NCBI GenBank assembly: GCA_910587145.1
Contig: CAJUMH010000005.1
Location: 24,232 to 88,231, forward strand
From: an uncultured Ruthenibacterium sp.
GTDB lineage: Bacteria > Bacillota > Clostridia > Oscillospirales > Ruminococcaceae
Length of the DNA: 64,000 bases
Direction: 5' to 3'
The position numbers were made by a program, and so were the translations under genes. Under the pieces are notes generated by a model. It did no database searches. It was not told the DNA's origin and worked only from the letters and a program-made list of their open reading frames with translations. This document shows positions 42,307 through 51,160 of this stretch, piece by piece. Position 1 is the stretch's first letter, and every line of letters begins with the position of its first letter.

Positions 42307-43683
42307 CTAAGGTGCAAAGGGGATCTCCTGCGCAAGATACCGCAGTACGCCGCGCACGCGATAGCGCACGCCGCACGGCAGATGCACCCGCAGATCGCAG
42401 CGGCCGCCGCTGACGGAAAACGGATTTTCCGTGATCGTATAGGCAATGTCCGGCGTAAGCACGCACACCTCGTGCCGGGTAAAAAAGCGCGTAAAGCACA
42501 CCGAGAGCGTCCGGCTGCCGTTTTTGCAAAAGCCCTCGCGAAAAAGGCCCTCCAGCGAAACAAGCAGCGAGCAGAGCGCCAGCAGCACCGGCACGGCCAG
42601 CATGGGCAGCAGCTGCGGCATGGCAAAGGACGCCACGCCGCACACCGCAAGCGAAAGCGCCAGCAGCGCCCCCGGCTGCCAAAGATACTGCACAGGGCTT
42701 TTGCGCGCCGGAGCGCAGAGCGGGCCGTCCGGCGGGCTGAACGCCGGCAGCAGCCGCCGCACGGCCCGCTCCTCGCCCTTTTTGTAAACCAGAACGGGCA
42801 AATCTCCGCCGCGATAACTGCCCGCCGCAAGATAGACGGGATACCGCCGCAGCAAACGCGCCGCCGGCGAAACGCAGGTATCGCACGCGGACACACACGC
42901 AGCAAAAATGCGCCGCTCGATGTGCGTGACAAAGCCGCCCCGGCTGACGATGACGCCGCCGCTGCGGCACACCTGAAAGCCCGCCGTGTGCACCAGCGCG
43001 ACCAAAAACGTAAAGCCCGTTACCGCAAAGCCCAGCGTAAGCAAAAGGGCAAAGCCCGCCGGCAGGAACCGCGCGACAAACAGCGCGGCCTCGCGCAGTG
43101 TCTGGGCCGCGCGGCGGCCAAAATCCCCGTCCAGCAGCTCATCCGCCTGGCGCACGCCCCACAGCGCGAACAGGCTGCTTGTTAAAATGTTCGCGCTTAG
43201 CATAATAAACGCAAGCCGCTCGAAGCCGGTGGGCTCAAACACCGCGTTTTCGGTGCATACCGGCAGCAGCGCCTCGGCCACGGCGGCGGCGTCCCGCTTT
43301 TTCAGGTAAAGCGTATACCGGCGCGGCGCGGCGTTCGCGCGAAAATACAGCGTTACGCGGCTTGCGCCCAGCAGCCGGCAGGAAAGCGGCCGAACAATCT
43401 CCAGCGCGGCGATGCTCTGCCGGGAAAAGGTTTGGCTCTGGCGCAGCACGACCCCCTGCGAAACCTGCACCGCGCCCTCCTGCCACGCAAAGGACGTTGC
43501 GTGCCACAGCACAAGCGCCGCCGCCGCGCTCGCCAGCAAAATGGCGGCGTCCTGCGTCAGCGCCAGCCAGAGGCTGTCGAGATCGAATTCCACCAGCGCG
43601 CGCAGCATCGGCACCAGGCACAGCAGCAGGCCGTACCGCAGATAGCGCAGGGTAAAGATGATATGGAACCGCCGCCCCTTCAC
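42307..43683 (-). CDS. Bacterial PH-domain membrane protein (YdbT-like)
   Basis: A 458-residue membrane protein with several hydrophobic segments and at least two bPH2/DUF304-type domains (VVLRQSQTFSRQSIAALEIV, RVTLYFRANAAPRRYTLYLK). The layout resembles the YdbS/YdbT pair of Bacillus: a short PH protein followed by a longer one. It begins at a GTG (43683) that overlaps the stop of the short protein by 4 nt, with GGGGGG upstream. A longer frame running through the short gene is excluded. The exact biological role is unknown. Confidence 0.75.
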   Translation of the reverse strand: MKGRRFHIIFTLRYLRYGLLLCLVPMLRALVEFDLDSLWLALTQDAAILLASAAAALVLWHATSFAWQEGAVQVSQGVVLRQSQTFSRQSIAALEIVRPLSCRLLGASRVTLYFRANAAPRRYTLYLKKRDAAAVAEALLPVCTENAVFEPTGFERLAFIMLSANILTSSLFALWGVRQADELLDGDFGRRAAQTLREAALFVARFLPAGFALLLTLGFAVTGFTFLVALVHTAGFQVCRSGGVIVSRGGFVTHIERRIFAACVSACDTCVSPAARLLRRYPVYLAAGSYRGGDLPVLVYKKGEERAVRRLLPAFSPPDGPLCAPARKSPVQYLWQPGALLALSLAVCGVASFAMPQLLPMLAVPVLLALCSLLVSLEGLFREGFCKNGSRTLSVCFTRFFTRHEVCVLTPDIAYTITENPFSVSGGRCDLRVHLPCGVRYRVRGVLRYLAQEIPFAP

Positions 43684-44096
43684 AGCATACGCCCCCCCTG
43701 CGTGAGCAGCGCGGCCAGCGCCTCGGCGTCCGCGCGGCGCAGCCCGGGCGCCACGGTGGTAACGCCGCTGGAATACAGCGCCAGCACGCAGGTGCCCGTC
43801 ATGCGCTGCAGCGGCGACTGCAAAATGTGGCAGCCCGTTACAAAGCGCAGCGGAATACGCCGCGTTACCGGGAACAGCAGTCCGCGCCGCAACGTAAGGT
43901 GATGCCCGCCCACGCGCAGCACGCATGAAGAAAGGCGCGGCGCAAGAATGCCAAAGCACACCGCCGCCCACAGCAGCAGCGCCGACAGCGTAAAGGCGGC
44001 ATTGTTTTTCCAGAACGGCAGGCTCAGCACTGCGCCAAGCCCCGCAGGCCATGCGCTCACCACGGCCGCGCCGCGCCGGGGTACCGTGTATTCCAT
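43680..44096 (-). CDS. Short bacterial PH-domain membrane protein (YdbS-like)
   Basis: A 138-residue protein with two membrane helices (AWPAGLGAVLSLPFW; TLSALLLWAAVCFGIL) followed by a single bPH2-type domain (LRVGGHHLTLRRGLLFPVTR then IPLRFVTGCHILQSPLQR). The start at 44096 follows GGAGG by 10 nt. It is translationally coupled to the longer partner. Family resemblance is by layout and pattern only. Confidence 0.78.
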   Translation of the reverse strand: MEYTVPRRGAAVVSAWPAGLGAVLSLPFWKNNAAFTLSALLLWAAVCFGILAPRLSSCVLRVGGHHLTLRRGLLFPVTRRIPLRFVTGCHILQSPLQRMTGTCVLALYSSGVTTVAPGLRRADAEALAALLTQGGRML

Positions 44097-44235
44097 TGCA
44101 CAGCGCCTCCTTTTCAGCTCTGCATAGTCAGCGTTGGAAGGCCCGCGCCCGGATCTTTGCGTTATCCGCGCCCGGGGCTTTGCGTTTTGGGATGCGGCAT
44201 TCAGCATTCCGCGCGCGGCGGCCAGTGCTTGACGG

Positions 44236-44904
44236 TCAGCGCTCGGAGCTCAGCCTCCAGCTTTTGGCCAGACTGTGGAAAGCCGTGTTTTTGGCCAGCA
44301 CCACCAGTTTGTCGTTTTCCATCACGCGCGTATCGCCGCGCGGGATCAGCAGCTCGCCCGCGCGCGTGATGGATACGATCACCACATCCTTCGGCACGGC
44401 GATCTGCGCCAGCGTTTTGCCCGCGTGGGCAAAGCCCTCCGGCACCAGCACCTCCGTGAGCGACGCGGTACCTCCGGCCAGCGCCAGAAGCTGCCGGATG
44501 GCATTCGTCTCCACCTCGCGCTCGATGAGCTGCGTAAGGTTATCGGTGGCACTTACGGCGGTATCGACGCCCAGCGCTTTCAGCACGGCGGTATTTTTGG
44601 GGTTTGTTACGCGCGCCACGGTGCGCCGCACCTTAAACACCTGCTTTGCCACCTGGCATGCGATCAGATTGATCTCGTCCCGCCCCGTAACGGCGGCCAG
44701 CGCGCCGCAATTCGCAACACCCGCGCCCTCCTGCACCTCGGCCAGCGTACCGTCTCCGCACACCACCGTCAGATCCAGGCTGTCCGCCACGCGGCGGCAC
44801 AGCGCGGGGTTTTCGTCGATAAGCACCGGGGCATGGCCGTTCTCGGAAAGGGTCTTGGCAAGATAAAAGCCCACATTGCCGCCGCCTACAATGCATACGC
44901 GCAT
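44236..44904 (-). CDS. trkA: TrkA-type NAD-binding protein
   Basis: A 222-residue RCK (TrkA-N/TrkA-C) protein: Rossmann motif VGGGNVGFYLAKTLSENGHA at the N-terminus with an acidic residue after strand 2 (VLIDENPAL), then ALAAVTGRDEINLIACQVAK, and a C-terminal TrkA-C domain from about residue 140 (GELLIPRGDTRVMENDKLVV). It would regulate a Trk/Ktr-type potassium channel from the cytoplasm. It is the second of two RCK genes; no TrkH/KtrB channel gene is in the window. Confidence 0.88.
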   Translation of the reverse strand: MRVCIVGGGNVGFYLAKTLSENGHAPVLIDENPALCRRVADSLDLTVVCGDGTLAEVQEGAGVANCGALAAVTGRDEINLIACQVAKQVFKVRRTVARVTNPKNTAVLKALGVDTAVSATDNLTQLIEREVETNAIRQLLALAGGTASLTEVLVPEGFAHAGKTLAQIAVPKDVVIVSITRAGELLIPRGDTRVMENDKLVVLAKNTAFHSLAKSWRLSSER

Positions 44905-44943
44905 GGGGGATCTCCTCCTCATTTCTTCGGCGCAGAGCGCCCC

Positions 44944-45582
44944 TTAGTCTGCCATTTCGGCAAAAACGATTCTGTCGTCCACATGTACCAGCGGCCCGGT
45001 GCAGGCCAACTCCATCGTTCCGTTGGCGCGCTGTACGCCGAACACCTGCATGCCCGCGCGCGGGGGGCTTGCCTCGGCAAGCGGGCGGTTATACAGTGCG
45101 CGCGGCGCGGGCACGGCGGAAAAATTAGCCGTGGAGGAGCCGAACACCACGCACTGCGTTTCGCTGTCCTCCTCCTGCAAAATGCCTGCCAGCAGGCCCT
45201 GCGCCGTAAGGTTTGTGCCGCACACAATGCGCAGGCCAAAACGCTCGGTATACACCTCCTTGCGCGAGGGATCCTCCACACGTGCGATCACATGGCTTAC
45301 GCCGAACACCTTCTGCGCGATCTGCGCGGCCATCAGGTTGATATTGTCATCGTCCGTTACGGCTGCCACCACGTCGCAGTCCTCAATGCCCGCGCTGCGC
45401 AGCACATCGCCGTCAATGGGCACGCCCGTCAGCGCCATGCCGGAGAACGGCGGCTCCGTCTCGCGCAGCAGCCCCAGATTTGCGGCTTCGGCGTCCACCA
45501 CCGAGACATCGTGCCCCAGCCGCTCCAGCACGCCCACCAGCCGCCGCCCCACACGGCCGCAGCCTATGATCAGTATATTCAT
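44944..45582 (-). CDS. trkA: TrkA-type NAD-binding protein
   Basis: A 212-residue RCK protein with the Rossmann motif IGCGRVGRRLVGVLERLGHD, an acidic residue after strand 2 (SVVDAEA), and VVAAVTDDDNINLMAAQIAQ. Its C-terminal domain is shorter and more divergent (MELACTGPLVHVDDRIVFAE). It lies 39 nt upstream of the first RCK gene; each may bind the channel as part of a mixed ring. Confidence 0.85.
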   Translation of the reverse strand: MNILIIGCGRVGRRLVGVLERLGHDVSVVDAEAANLGLLRETEPPFSGMALTGVPIDGDVLRSAGIEDCDVVAAVTDDDNINLMAAQIAQKVFGVSHVIARVEDPSRKEVYTERFGLRIVCGTNLTAQGLLAGILQEEDSETQCVVFGSSTANFSAVPAPRALYNRPLAEASPPRAGMQVFGVQRANGTMELACTGPLVHVDDRIVFAEMAD

Positions 45583-45634
45583 TTTTCCCCTCCGGTAATC
45601 TTTTGTTTTCGGCGGCAGCGCGGCTTTTGATCCA

Positions 45635-45648
45635 GCCCTGCAGAGGGC
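45635..45648 (-). other. Small hairpin just after purL stop
   Basis: Inverted repeat GCCCT-GCAG-AGGGC right after the purL stop, not followed by a clear T run. Could be a weak terminator or a processing site; 67 nt further on the TrkA genes begin on the same strand. Confidence 0.3.
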
Positions 45649-45649
45649 G

Positions 45650-48600
45650 TTATATTTTAAAATAATCCACGCCGCCCTCGAACAGCCGCTGATCCTTATC
45701 CCCCTCTACATTTTTGTACAGGTGGCGGCCGCTGCGCTCGGAATGGCCCATCTTGCCGAGGATGCGCCCGTCCGGGCTGGTGACGGCCTCGATGGCCAGC
45801 ACGCTGCCGTTCGGGTTATAGCGCACGTCCATGGTGGGCGCGCCGGAAAGATCCACATACTGCGCGGCAATCTGGCCGTTTTGGGCAAGGCGGCCGAGCG
45901 TTTCGGCGTTTGCCACAAAGCGGCCCTCGCCGTGGCTGACGGCGATGGTGTGCACGTCGCCCGGCTGCGCGTACCGCAGCCACGGCGAAAGGTTCGAGGC
46001 CACGCGCGTGCGCACCAGCATGCTCTGGTGGCGGCCGATGGTGTTGAAGGTGAGGGTGGGGCAGGCCGCGTCCGTCTCCACAATATCGCCGAACGGCACG
46101 AGCCCCAGCTTGACAAGCGCCTGAAAACCGTTGCACACGCCCAGCATCAGGCCGTCGCGCTGCTGCAAAAGCTGCCGCACGGCCTCCACGATGGCAGGGT
46201 TCCGGAAAAACGCCGTGATGAACTTGGCGCTGCCCTCCGGCTCGTCGCCGCCGGAAAATCCGCCCGGCAAAAAGATCATCTGGCTCTCGCCGATGCGCCG
46301 TTTCGCCGCCTCGACGCTCTCGGCTACATGCGCGGGCGAGAGGTTGTTTACCACGAACACCTCGGGCACGGCGCCGGCGCGCTCCATGGCGCGGGCGGAA
46401 TCGTATTCGCAGTTGGTGCCCGGGAACACGGGGATGAACACACGCGGCCTTGCGGCGCCGATCTTCGGCGCCGCGCGCGTTTCGGCAGCGAAACGCAGCG
46501 CGGGCACAGCCGCGGCCGCGTCGCTGTCCGGCGCGCTGCGGTAGGGCAGCACAGGCTCTAATTTTGCCTCATACGCCTCCTGCACGCGGGCAAGCTCGGC
46601 CGTTTCGCCGTTCAGTGTCCATGTGTAGGCTGCCGCCGTCTCGCCGATGGGCGTGCCGATGTCCGCCTCCCCGGCCAGCTCTGCCACAAAGCCGAACGTG
46701 CGGGCATAGAGCAGCGCGGCATCGAACCCTTCGGCAAAGCGCACGCCAAGGCGGTTGCCAAGGCCCATCTTAAACAGCGCCTCGGCAAGGCCGCCCGAAG
46801 AGAGCGCGTATACCGAGAGCACCTTTTTTTCGCGGATCAGCGCCTCTGCCTGCGTCCACAAAAGGCGCAGGCTCGCGGCGTCCGGCAAAAGCGCGTCCCC
46901 GGCGCGCATCGCAGCGCGCAGCAGCACCAGCTTCGAGCCGGGCAATTTGAATTCCGGGCTGAGGATGTTTTCGGTATTGCCCACCGCCACGGCAAAGCTG
47001 ACGAGCGTGGGCGGCACATCGATCTGCTCGAATGAGCCGGACATGGAGTCCTTGCCGCCGATGGCCCCCACACCCAGCTCCAGCTGCGCGTCCAGCGCGC
47101 CCAGCAGGCTGGACGTGGGGCGGCCCCAGCGATCGGGGCTTTGGCCAAGGCGCTCGAAGTATTCCTGGAATGTCAAATACGCGTTTTTGGCCGAAAAGCC
47201 TGTGGCCACCAGCTTTGAAACACTCTCGGCCACGGCCAGATACGCACCGTGGTATTCGCTTTGCTCGGAAAGGAACGGATCGAACGCCCACGCCATGCCC
47301 GAGCAGGTGACGGTATCGCCGTGCGGCACGGGCAGCTTTGCGGCCATGGCCTGAATGGGCGTAAGCTGCGTTTTGCCGCCGAACGGCATCAGAACCGTAC
47401 CCGCGCCGATGGTGGAATCGAACCGCTCGGAAAGGCCCTTTTTGCTGCACCGGTTCAAATCGCTCATGTGCGCCGTCAGCGCCTGCTCCAGCGTGCCCTG
47501 CGGCGCGGCGGGCGCAGCCGCGCTGCGCGGCGCAATGCGCACATTTGCGTGCTTTTCCGCGCCGTTGGAATTTAAAAATTCGCGCGCGATATCGCAGATC
47601 ACTCTGCCGTTCCAGCGCATCACGAGGCGCGGCTCCCTTGTTACCTCGGCCACGGCGGTGGCCTCTAAATTCTCTTTGTTCGCGGCCGCGATGAAGCGCG
47701 CGGCGTCCTCGGGCGCAACCACCACCGCCATGCGCTCTTGGCTTTCGGAGATGGCGAGCTCGGTGCCGTCGAGGCCGTCGTACTTTTTTGGCACTTTGTC
47801 CAGATCGATCACAAGGCCGTCGGCCAGCTCGCCGATGGCCACCGAGACGCCGCCCGCGCCGAAATCGTTGCAGCGCTTGATCATGAGCGTCGCTTCTTTT
47901 TTGCGGAACAGGCGCTGCAGCTTGCGCTCTACAGGGGCGTTGCCCTTTTGTACCTCGGCGCCGCAGGTGGCAAGGCTCTCTACTTTATGCGCCTTGGAGG
48001 ATCCGGTGGCGCCGCCGCAGCCGTCGCGCCCCGTGCGCCCGCCCAGCAAAATAACGATATCGCCGGGCGCGGGCGCCTCGCGCCGCACGTTTTCTTCCGG
48101 CACGGCGCCCACCACCGCGCCGATCTCCATGCGCTTGGCAAGGTAGCCGGGGTGATAGAGCTCATCGACAATGCCCGTGGCAAGGCCGATCTGGTTGCCG
48201 TAGCTGGAATAGCCCGCCGCCGCCGTGGTAACAAGCTTGCTTTGCGGCAGTTTGCCGGGCATGGTATCGCGCACGGGCACGAGCGGATCTCCCGCGCCGG
48301 TAACGCGCATGGCCTGATAGACATAGCCGCGGTTTGCCAGCGGATCGCGAATGGCCCCTCCGATGCACGTGGCCGCGCCGCCGAATGGCTCGATCTCTGT
48401 GGGGTGGTTGTGCGTCTCGTTTTTAAACAGCAGCAGCCACGGCTCCTCGGTGCCGTTGTTGTCCACGGTGATGCGCACGCTGCAGGCGTTGATCTCGTCT
48501 GATTCGTCTAAATTCTGAAGCTTGCCGGTCTTTTTCAGATATTTTGCGCCGATGGTGGCAAGATCCATCAGGCAGACGGGTTTTTCTTTGCCCGCGTACA

Positions 48601-49363
48601 GCTCGCCGCGCAGAGCAAGGTAGCGCTCCCACGCGCGGCGCACGGTTTCGTCCTCGATCTGCACGTCGTCCAGAATAGTGCCGAATGTGGTGTGGCGGCA
48701 GTGGTCGCTCCAATAGGTATCGATCATACGGATCTCGGTGATGGTGGGCTCGCGCCCCTCGCGGCGAAAATAGGCCTGGCAAAAGGCCGCGTCGTCCGCG
48801 TCCATCGCAAGGCCGTATTTTGCCACAAAATCACGCAGGCCGGCGGCGTCCAGCGCGCAGAAGCCCGCCAGCGTCTCCACCTCGGTGGGGATGGCGTAGG
48901 CCGTTTTCAGCGTATCAGCCGGCGCAAGCGAGGCCTCGCGCGCCTCGACGGGGTTGATGACGTATCGCTTGATCTCGGCCAACTGCGCAGGCGTGGGCGC
49001 GCCATATAAAAGATATACGCGCGCGGTGCGCACCTCCGGCCGTTCGCCCTGGCTGATGAGCTGGATGCACTCGGCGGCGGACGCGGCGCGCTGGTCGAAC
49101 TGGCCGGGCAGGTATTCCACGGCGAATACGGCGGCCGCGCCCTGCGGGATGGCGGCGTACACGTCGTCTAACTGCGGCTCGCTGAACACGCAGCCGCGGC
49201 AGCGGGCGAACAGCTCGGGCTCGATGCCCTCCACGTCGTAGCGGTTCAAAAGGCGCAGCCCCGTAACAGTATCGATCTGCAAAAGCTGGCGGATCTCTGC
49301 CAAAAGGCCCTTTGCCTCCACCGCCCAAGCGGGGCGTTTTTCTACATACACGCGATAAACCAT
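45650..49363 (-). CDS. purL: Phosphoribosylformylglycinamidine synthase, single-chain PurL
   Basis: A 1237-residue FGAM synthase of the large clostridial type, joining a synthetase module and a C-terminal glutaminase. Step 4 of IMP synthesis: FGAR + glutamine + ATP to FGAM. Synthetase motifs are seen at WSDHCRHTTFGTILDD and NETHNHPTEIEPFGGAATCIGG. The glutaminase begins near VFIPVFPGTNCEYDSARAM and has the nucleophile in MLGVCNGFQALVKLGL and a catalytic His in VSHGEGRF. A separate purQ/purS is not needed. The start at 49363 (MVYRVYVEK) follows GGAGG. Last gene of the purine group. Confidence 0.96.
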   Translation of the reverse strand: MVYRVYVEKRPAWAVEAKGLLAEIRQLLQIDTVTGLRLLNRYDVEGIEPELFARCRGCVFSEPQLDDVYAAIPQGAAAVFAVEYLPGQFDQRAASAAECIQLISQGERPEVRTARVYLLYGAPTPAQLAEIKRYVINPVEAREASLAPADTLKTAYAIPTEVETLAGFCALDAAGLRDFVAKYGLAMDADDAAFCQAYFRREGREPTITEIRMIDTYWSDHCRHTTFGTILDDVQIEDETVRRAWERYLALRGELYAGKEKPVCLMDLATIGAKYLKKTGKLQNLDESDEINACSVRITVDNNGTEEPWLLLFKNETHNHPTEIEPFGGAATCIGGAIRDPLANRGYVYQAMRVTGAGDPLVPVRDTMPGKLPQSKLVTTAAAGYSSYGNQIGLATGIVDELYHPGYLAKRMEIGAVVGAVPEENVRREAPAPGDIVILLGGRTGRDGCGGATGSSKAHKVESLATCGAEVQKGNAPVERKLQRLFRKKEATLMIKRCNDFGAGGVSVAIGELADGLVIDLDKVPKKYDGLDGTELAISESQERMAVVVAPEDAARFIAAANKENLEATAVAEVTREPRLVMRWNGRVICDIAREFLNSNGAEKHANVRIAPRSAAAPAAPQGTLEQALTAHMSDLNRCSKKGLSERFDSTIGAGTVLMPFGGKTQLTPIQAMAAKLPVPHGDTVTCSGMAWAFDPFLSEQSEYHGAYLAVAESVSKLVATGFSAKNAYLTFQEYFERLGQSPDRWGRPTSSLLGALDAQLELGVGAIGGKDSMSGSFEQIDVPPTLVSFAVAVGNTENILSPEFKLPGSKLVLLRAAMRAGDALLPDAASLRLLWTQAEALIREKKVLSVYALSSGGLAEALFKMGLGNRLGVRFAEGFDAALLYARTFGFVAELAGEADIGTPIGETAAAYTWTLNGETAELARVQEAYEAKLEPVLPYRSAPDSDAAAAVPALRFAAETRAAPKIGAARPRVFIPVFPGTNCEYDSARAMERAGAVPEVFVVNNLSPAHVAESVEAAKRRIGESQMIFLPGGFSGGDEPEGSAKFITAFFRNPAIVEAVRQLLQQRDGLMLGVCNGFQALVKLGLVPFGDIVETDAACPTLTFNTIGRHQSMLVRTRVASNLSPWLRYAQPGDVHTIAVSHGEGRFVANAETLGRLAQNGQIAAQYVDLSGAPTMDVRYNPNGSVLAIEAVTSPDGRILGKMGHSERSGRHLYKNVEGDKDQRLFEGGVDYFKI

Positions 49364-49407
49364 ACGAAGCCTCCGTTTTTTATTCATGATGACGATTTAC
49401 GGTTTCG

Positions 49408-49420
49408 GAACGATTCGTTC
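49408..49420. promoter_or_regulatory. GAACGA-TCGTTC inverted repeat upstream of purL
   Basis: GAACGATTCGTTC, a near-perfect palindrome about 45 nt before purL, in an otherwise repeat-rich gap. It contains the CGAAC/GTTCG core seen in the PurBox-like motifs before purE. A regulatory role is inference. Confidence 0.35.
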
Positions 49421-49455
49421 GCAAATGACGGGCCCTGCCGCCCGAAAGCGGCCGT

Positions 49456-49770
49456 GTGCCGCCACCGCCCGGGGAAAACATCTGCTTTGCACGGGCGGGA
49501 ACCGTCGCTCTGCCGCCACCGCCCGCGCAAAAACACTTTCCCGAGCGGGCAGGAGCAATTGCTCTGCCGGGCGGGTCCGGCAGGGTATTTGCGCCGTTTG
49601 GCCGATGCCGGGGACCCCGCGTTCACCCGGGCATCGGCTCCAAGGCTTCGCCGATGCCTTTTCCGGCCTCGCACGGCCCCACATCGTCCTGCACTTGCGC
49701 AAACAGCCCGCCACCGCCCGGGGAAGACATCTGCTTTGCACGGGCGGGCGGGAACCGTCGCTCTGCCGGG
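49456..49770. repeat. Intergenic repeat block between purL and purD
   Basis: A unit of about 57 bp (49459-49515) recurs at about 49709-49769 with high identity, and a diverged copy lies at about 49509-49569. Units share CCGCCACCGCCCGGGGAA at one end and CGTCGCTCTGCCG at the other; the two closest copies also share CATCTGCTTTGCACGGGCGG. Each carries CCGCCCG and CGGGCGG arms that can fold into a hairpin. The frames inside look like noise. I cannot tell whether the block is a dispersed element. Confidence 0.7.
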
Positions 49771-49808
49771 GCGAAAAAGCACCGAACCGCGTCGGCTCTC
49801 AGCGATCA

Positions 49809-51101
49809 TTACACAGGATGGATCGCCGCCAGTGCCCGCTGCCCGATATCCGCGCGGCGGTGCAGCCCCTCAAACGCGATGCCGTCCGCCGCTTTATACG
49901 CGGCGGCGAGCGCAGCGGGCAGATCGTCGGCCATGGCCGTCACGCCCAGCACGCGGCCCCCGGCCGTGACGAGCGCGCCGTCCCCGGCAAGCGCTGTGCC
50001 CGCGTGGTATACCGTGGCGCCGCCCTGTGGCAGCTGGCCCTTTGCCAGCCCCGCGATGGGCTTGCCCTTTTCGTAGTGCTGCGGATATCCGCCCGAGGCA
50101 AGGATCACGCACGCGGCGCTCTTTTCGCTGAATTTTACGTCCGTTTCCGCCAGTGTGCCGCTTGTCACCGCCTGCATCACGGCCAAAAGGTCGCTCTCCA
50201 AAAGCGGCAGCACCACCTGCGTTTCCGGATCTCCAAAGCGGCAGTTGTATTCGATCACCTTCGGGCCGTCCGGCGTCAGCATGAGGCCGAAGTAAAGGCA
50301 GCCCTTGAAGGTGCGCCCCTCGGCGTTCATCGCGTCCACGGTGGGGCCAAAGATCGTTTTCATGCACACGGCGGCAATTTCGGCGGTATAGTACGGGTTT
50401 GGCGCAACCGTGCCCATGCCGCCCGTGTTCAGGCCCTTGTCGCCGTCCAGCGCGCGCTTGTGATCCATGCTGGATACCATCGGCACGATCGTTTTGCCGT
50501 CGGTAAAGCACAGCACCGAAACCTCCGGCCCCGTTAAAAATTCCTCCATCACCACGCGGCTGCCCGAGGCGCCGAATTTGCCCTCGCGCATCATTTCCCG
50601 CACGGCGGCGAGGGCGGCGGCCTCGTCCTCGCAAATCACCACGCCCTTGCCCAGCGCAAGGCCGTCCGCCTTTACCACCAGCGGCCACGCCGTATTTTGG
50701 CGCACATAGCCTTCCGCTGCCTCGGCGTTATCGAACACCTCACAGCGCGCGGTGGGGATGCCGTACCGCTGCATCAGCTTTTTGCTGAACACCTTGCTGC
50801 CCTCGATAACGGCGGCGGCCTTGTCCGGCCCAAACGCGGGGATACCGCGCGCGGCCAAGGCATCCACCATGCCCAGCACGAGCGGGTCGTCCGGCGCCAC
50901 CACCGCGTAATCGATGCCCTCGCGCACGGCAAAATCCGCCATGCCCGCCACATCCGTGGCCGCGATGGGCACGCATTGCGCATCGTACGAAATGCCGCCG
51001 TTGCCCGGCGCGGCATACAGCTGCGGGGCAAGCGGGCTTTCTTTTAACTTGCGGATGATGGCGTGCTCGCGCCCGCCCCCGCCCACGACCAGAACCTTCA
51101 T
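49809..51101 (-). CDS. purD: Phosphoribosylamine-glycine ligase
   Basis: A 430-residue GAR synthetase (ATP-grasp), step 2 of IMP synthesis: phosphoribosylamine + glycine + ATP to GAR. Motifs: VLVVGGGGREHAIIRKL at the N-terminus, ATP-grasp WPLVVKADGLALGKGVVIC, YFGLMLTPDGPKVIEYNCRF followed by GDPETQV. It has a GGAGATC-type ribosome site. It is followed by the repeat block and purL, and preceded by the AICAR transformylase gene by about 60 nt. Confidence 0.96.
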   Translation of the reverse strand: MKVLVVGGGGREHAIIRKLKESPLAPQLYAAPGNGGISYDAQCVPIAATDVAGMADFAVREGIDYAVVAPDDPLVLGMVDALAARGIPAFGPDKAAAVIEGSKVFSKKLMQRYGIPTARCEVFDNAEAAEGYVRQNTAWPLVVKADGLALGKGVVICEDEAAALAAVREMMREGKFGASGSRVVMEEFLTGPEVSVLCFTDGKTIVPMVSSMDHKRALDGDKGLNTGGMGTVAPNPYYTAEIAAVCMKTIFGPTVDAMNAEGRTFKGCLYFGLMLTPDGPKVIEYNCRFGDPETQVVLPLLESDLLAVMQAVTSGTLAETDVKFSEKSAACVILASGGYPQHYEKGKPIAGLAKGQLPQGGATVYHAGTALAGDGALVTAGGRVLGVTAMADDLPAALAAAYKAADGIAFEGLHRRADIGQRALAAIHPV

Positions 51102-51160
51102 GGCGATCTCCTCCGATTTGTTTTTTCAAAAAGCCGTTTTGGGCCTCGATCGGTGCTCGG

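Noticed and set aside
49456..49770. Repeat block as a CRISPR array
   Set aside because: Only two or three copies, unequal distances, no constant spacer size and no cas genes.
49384..49809. 141-residue minus-strand frame between purL and purD
   Set aside because: It only translates the repeat block; the repeated peptide ADVFPGRWR follows from DNA repeats and there is no ribosome site.
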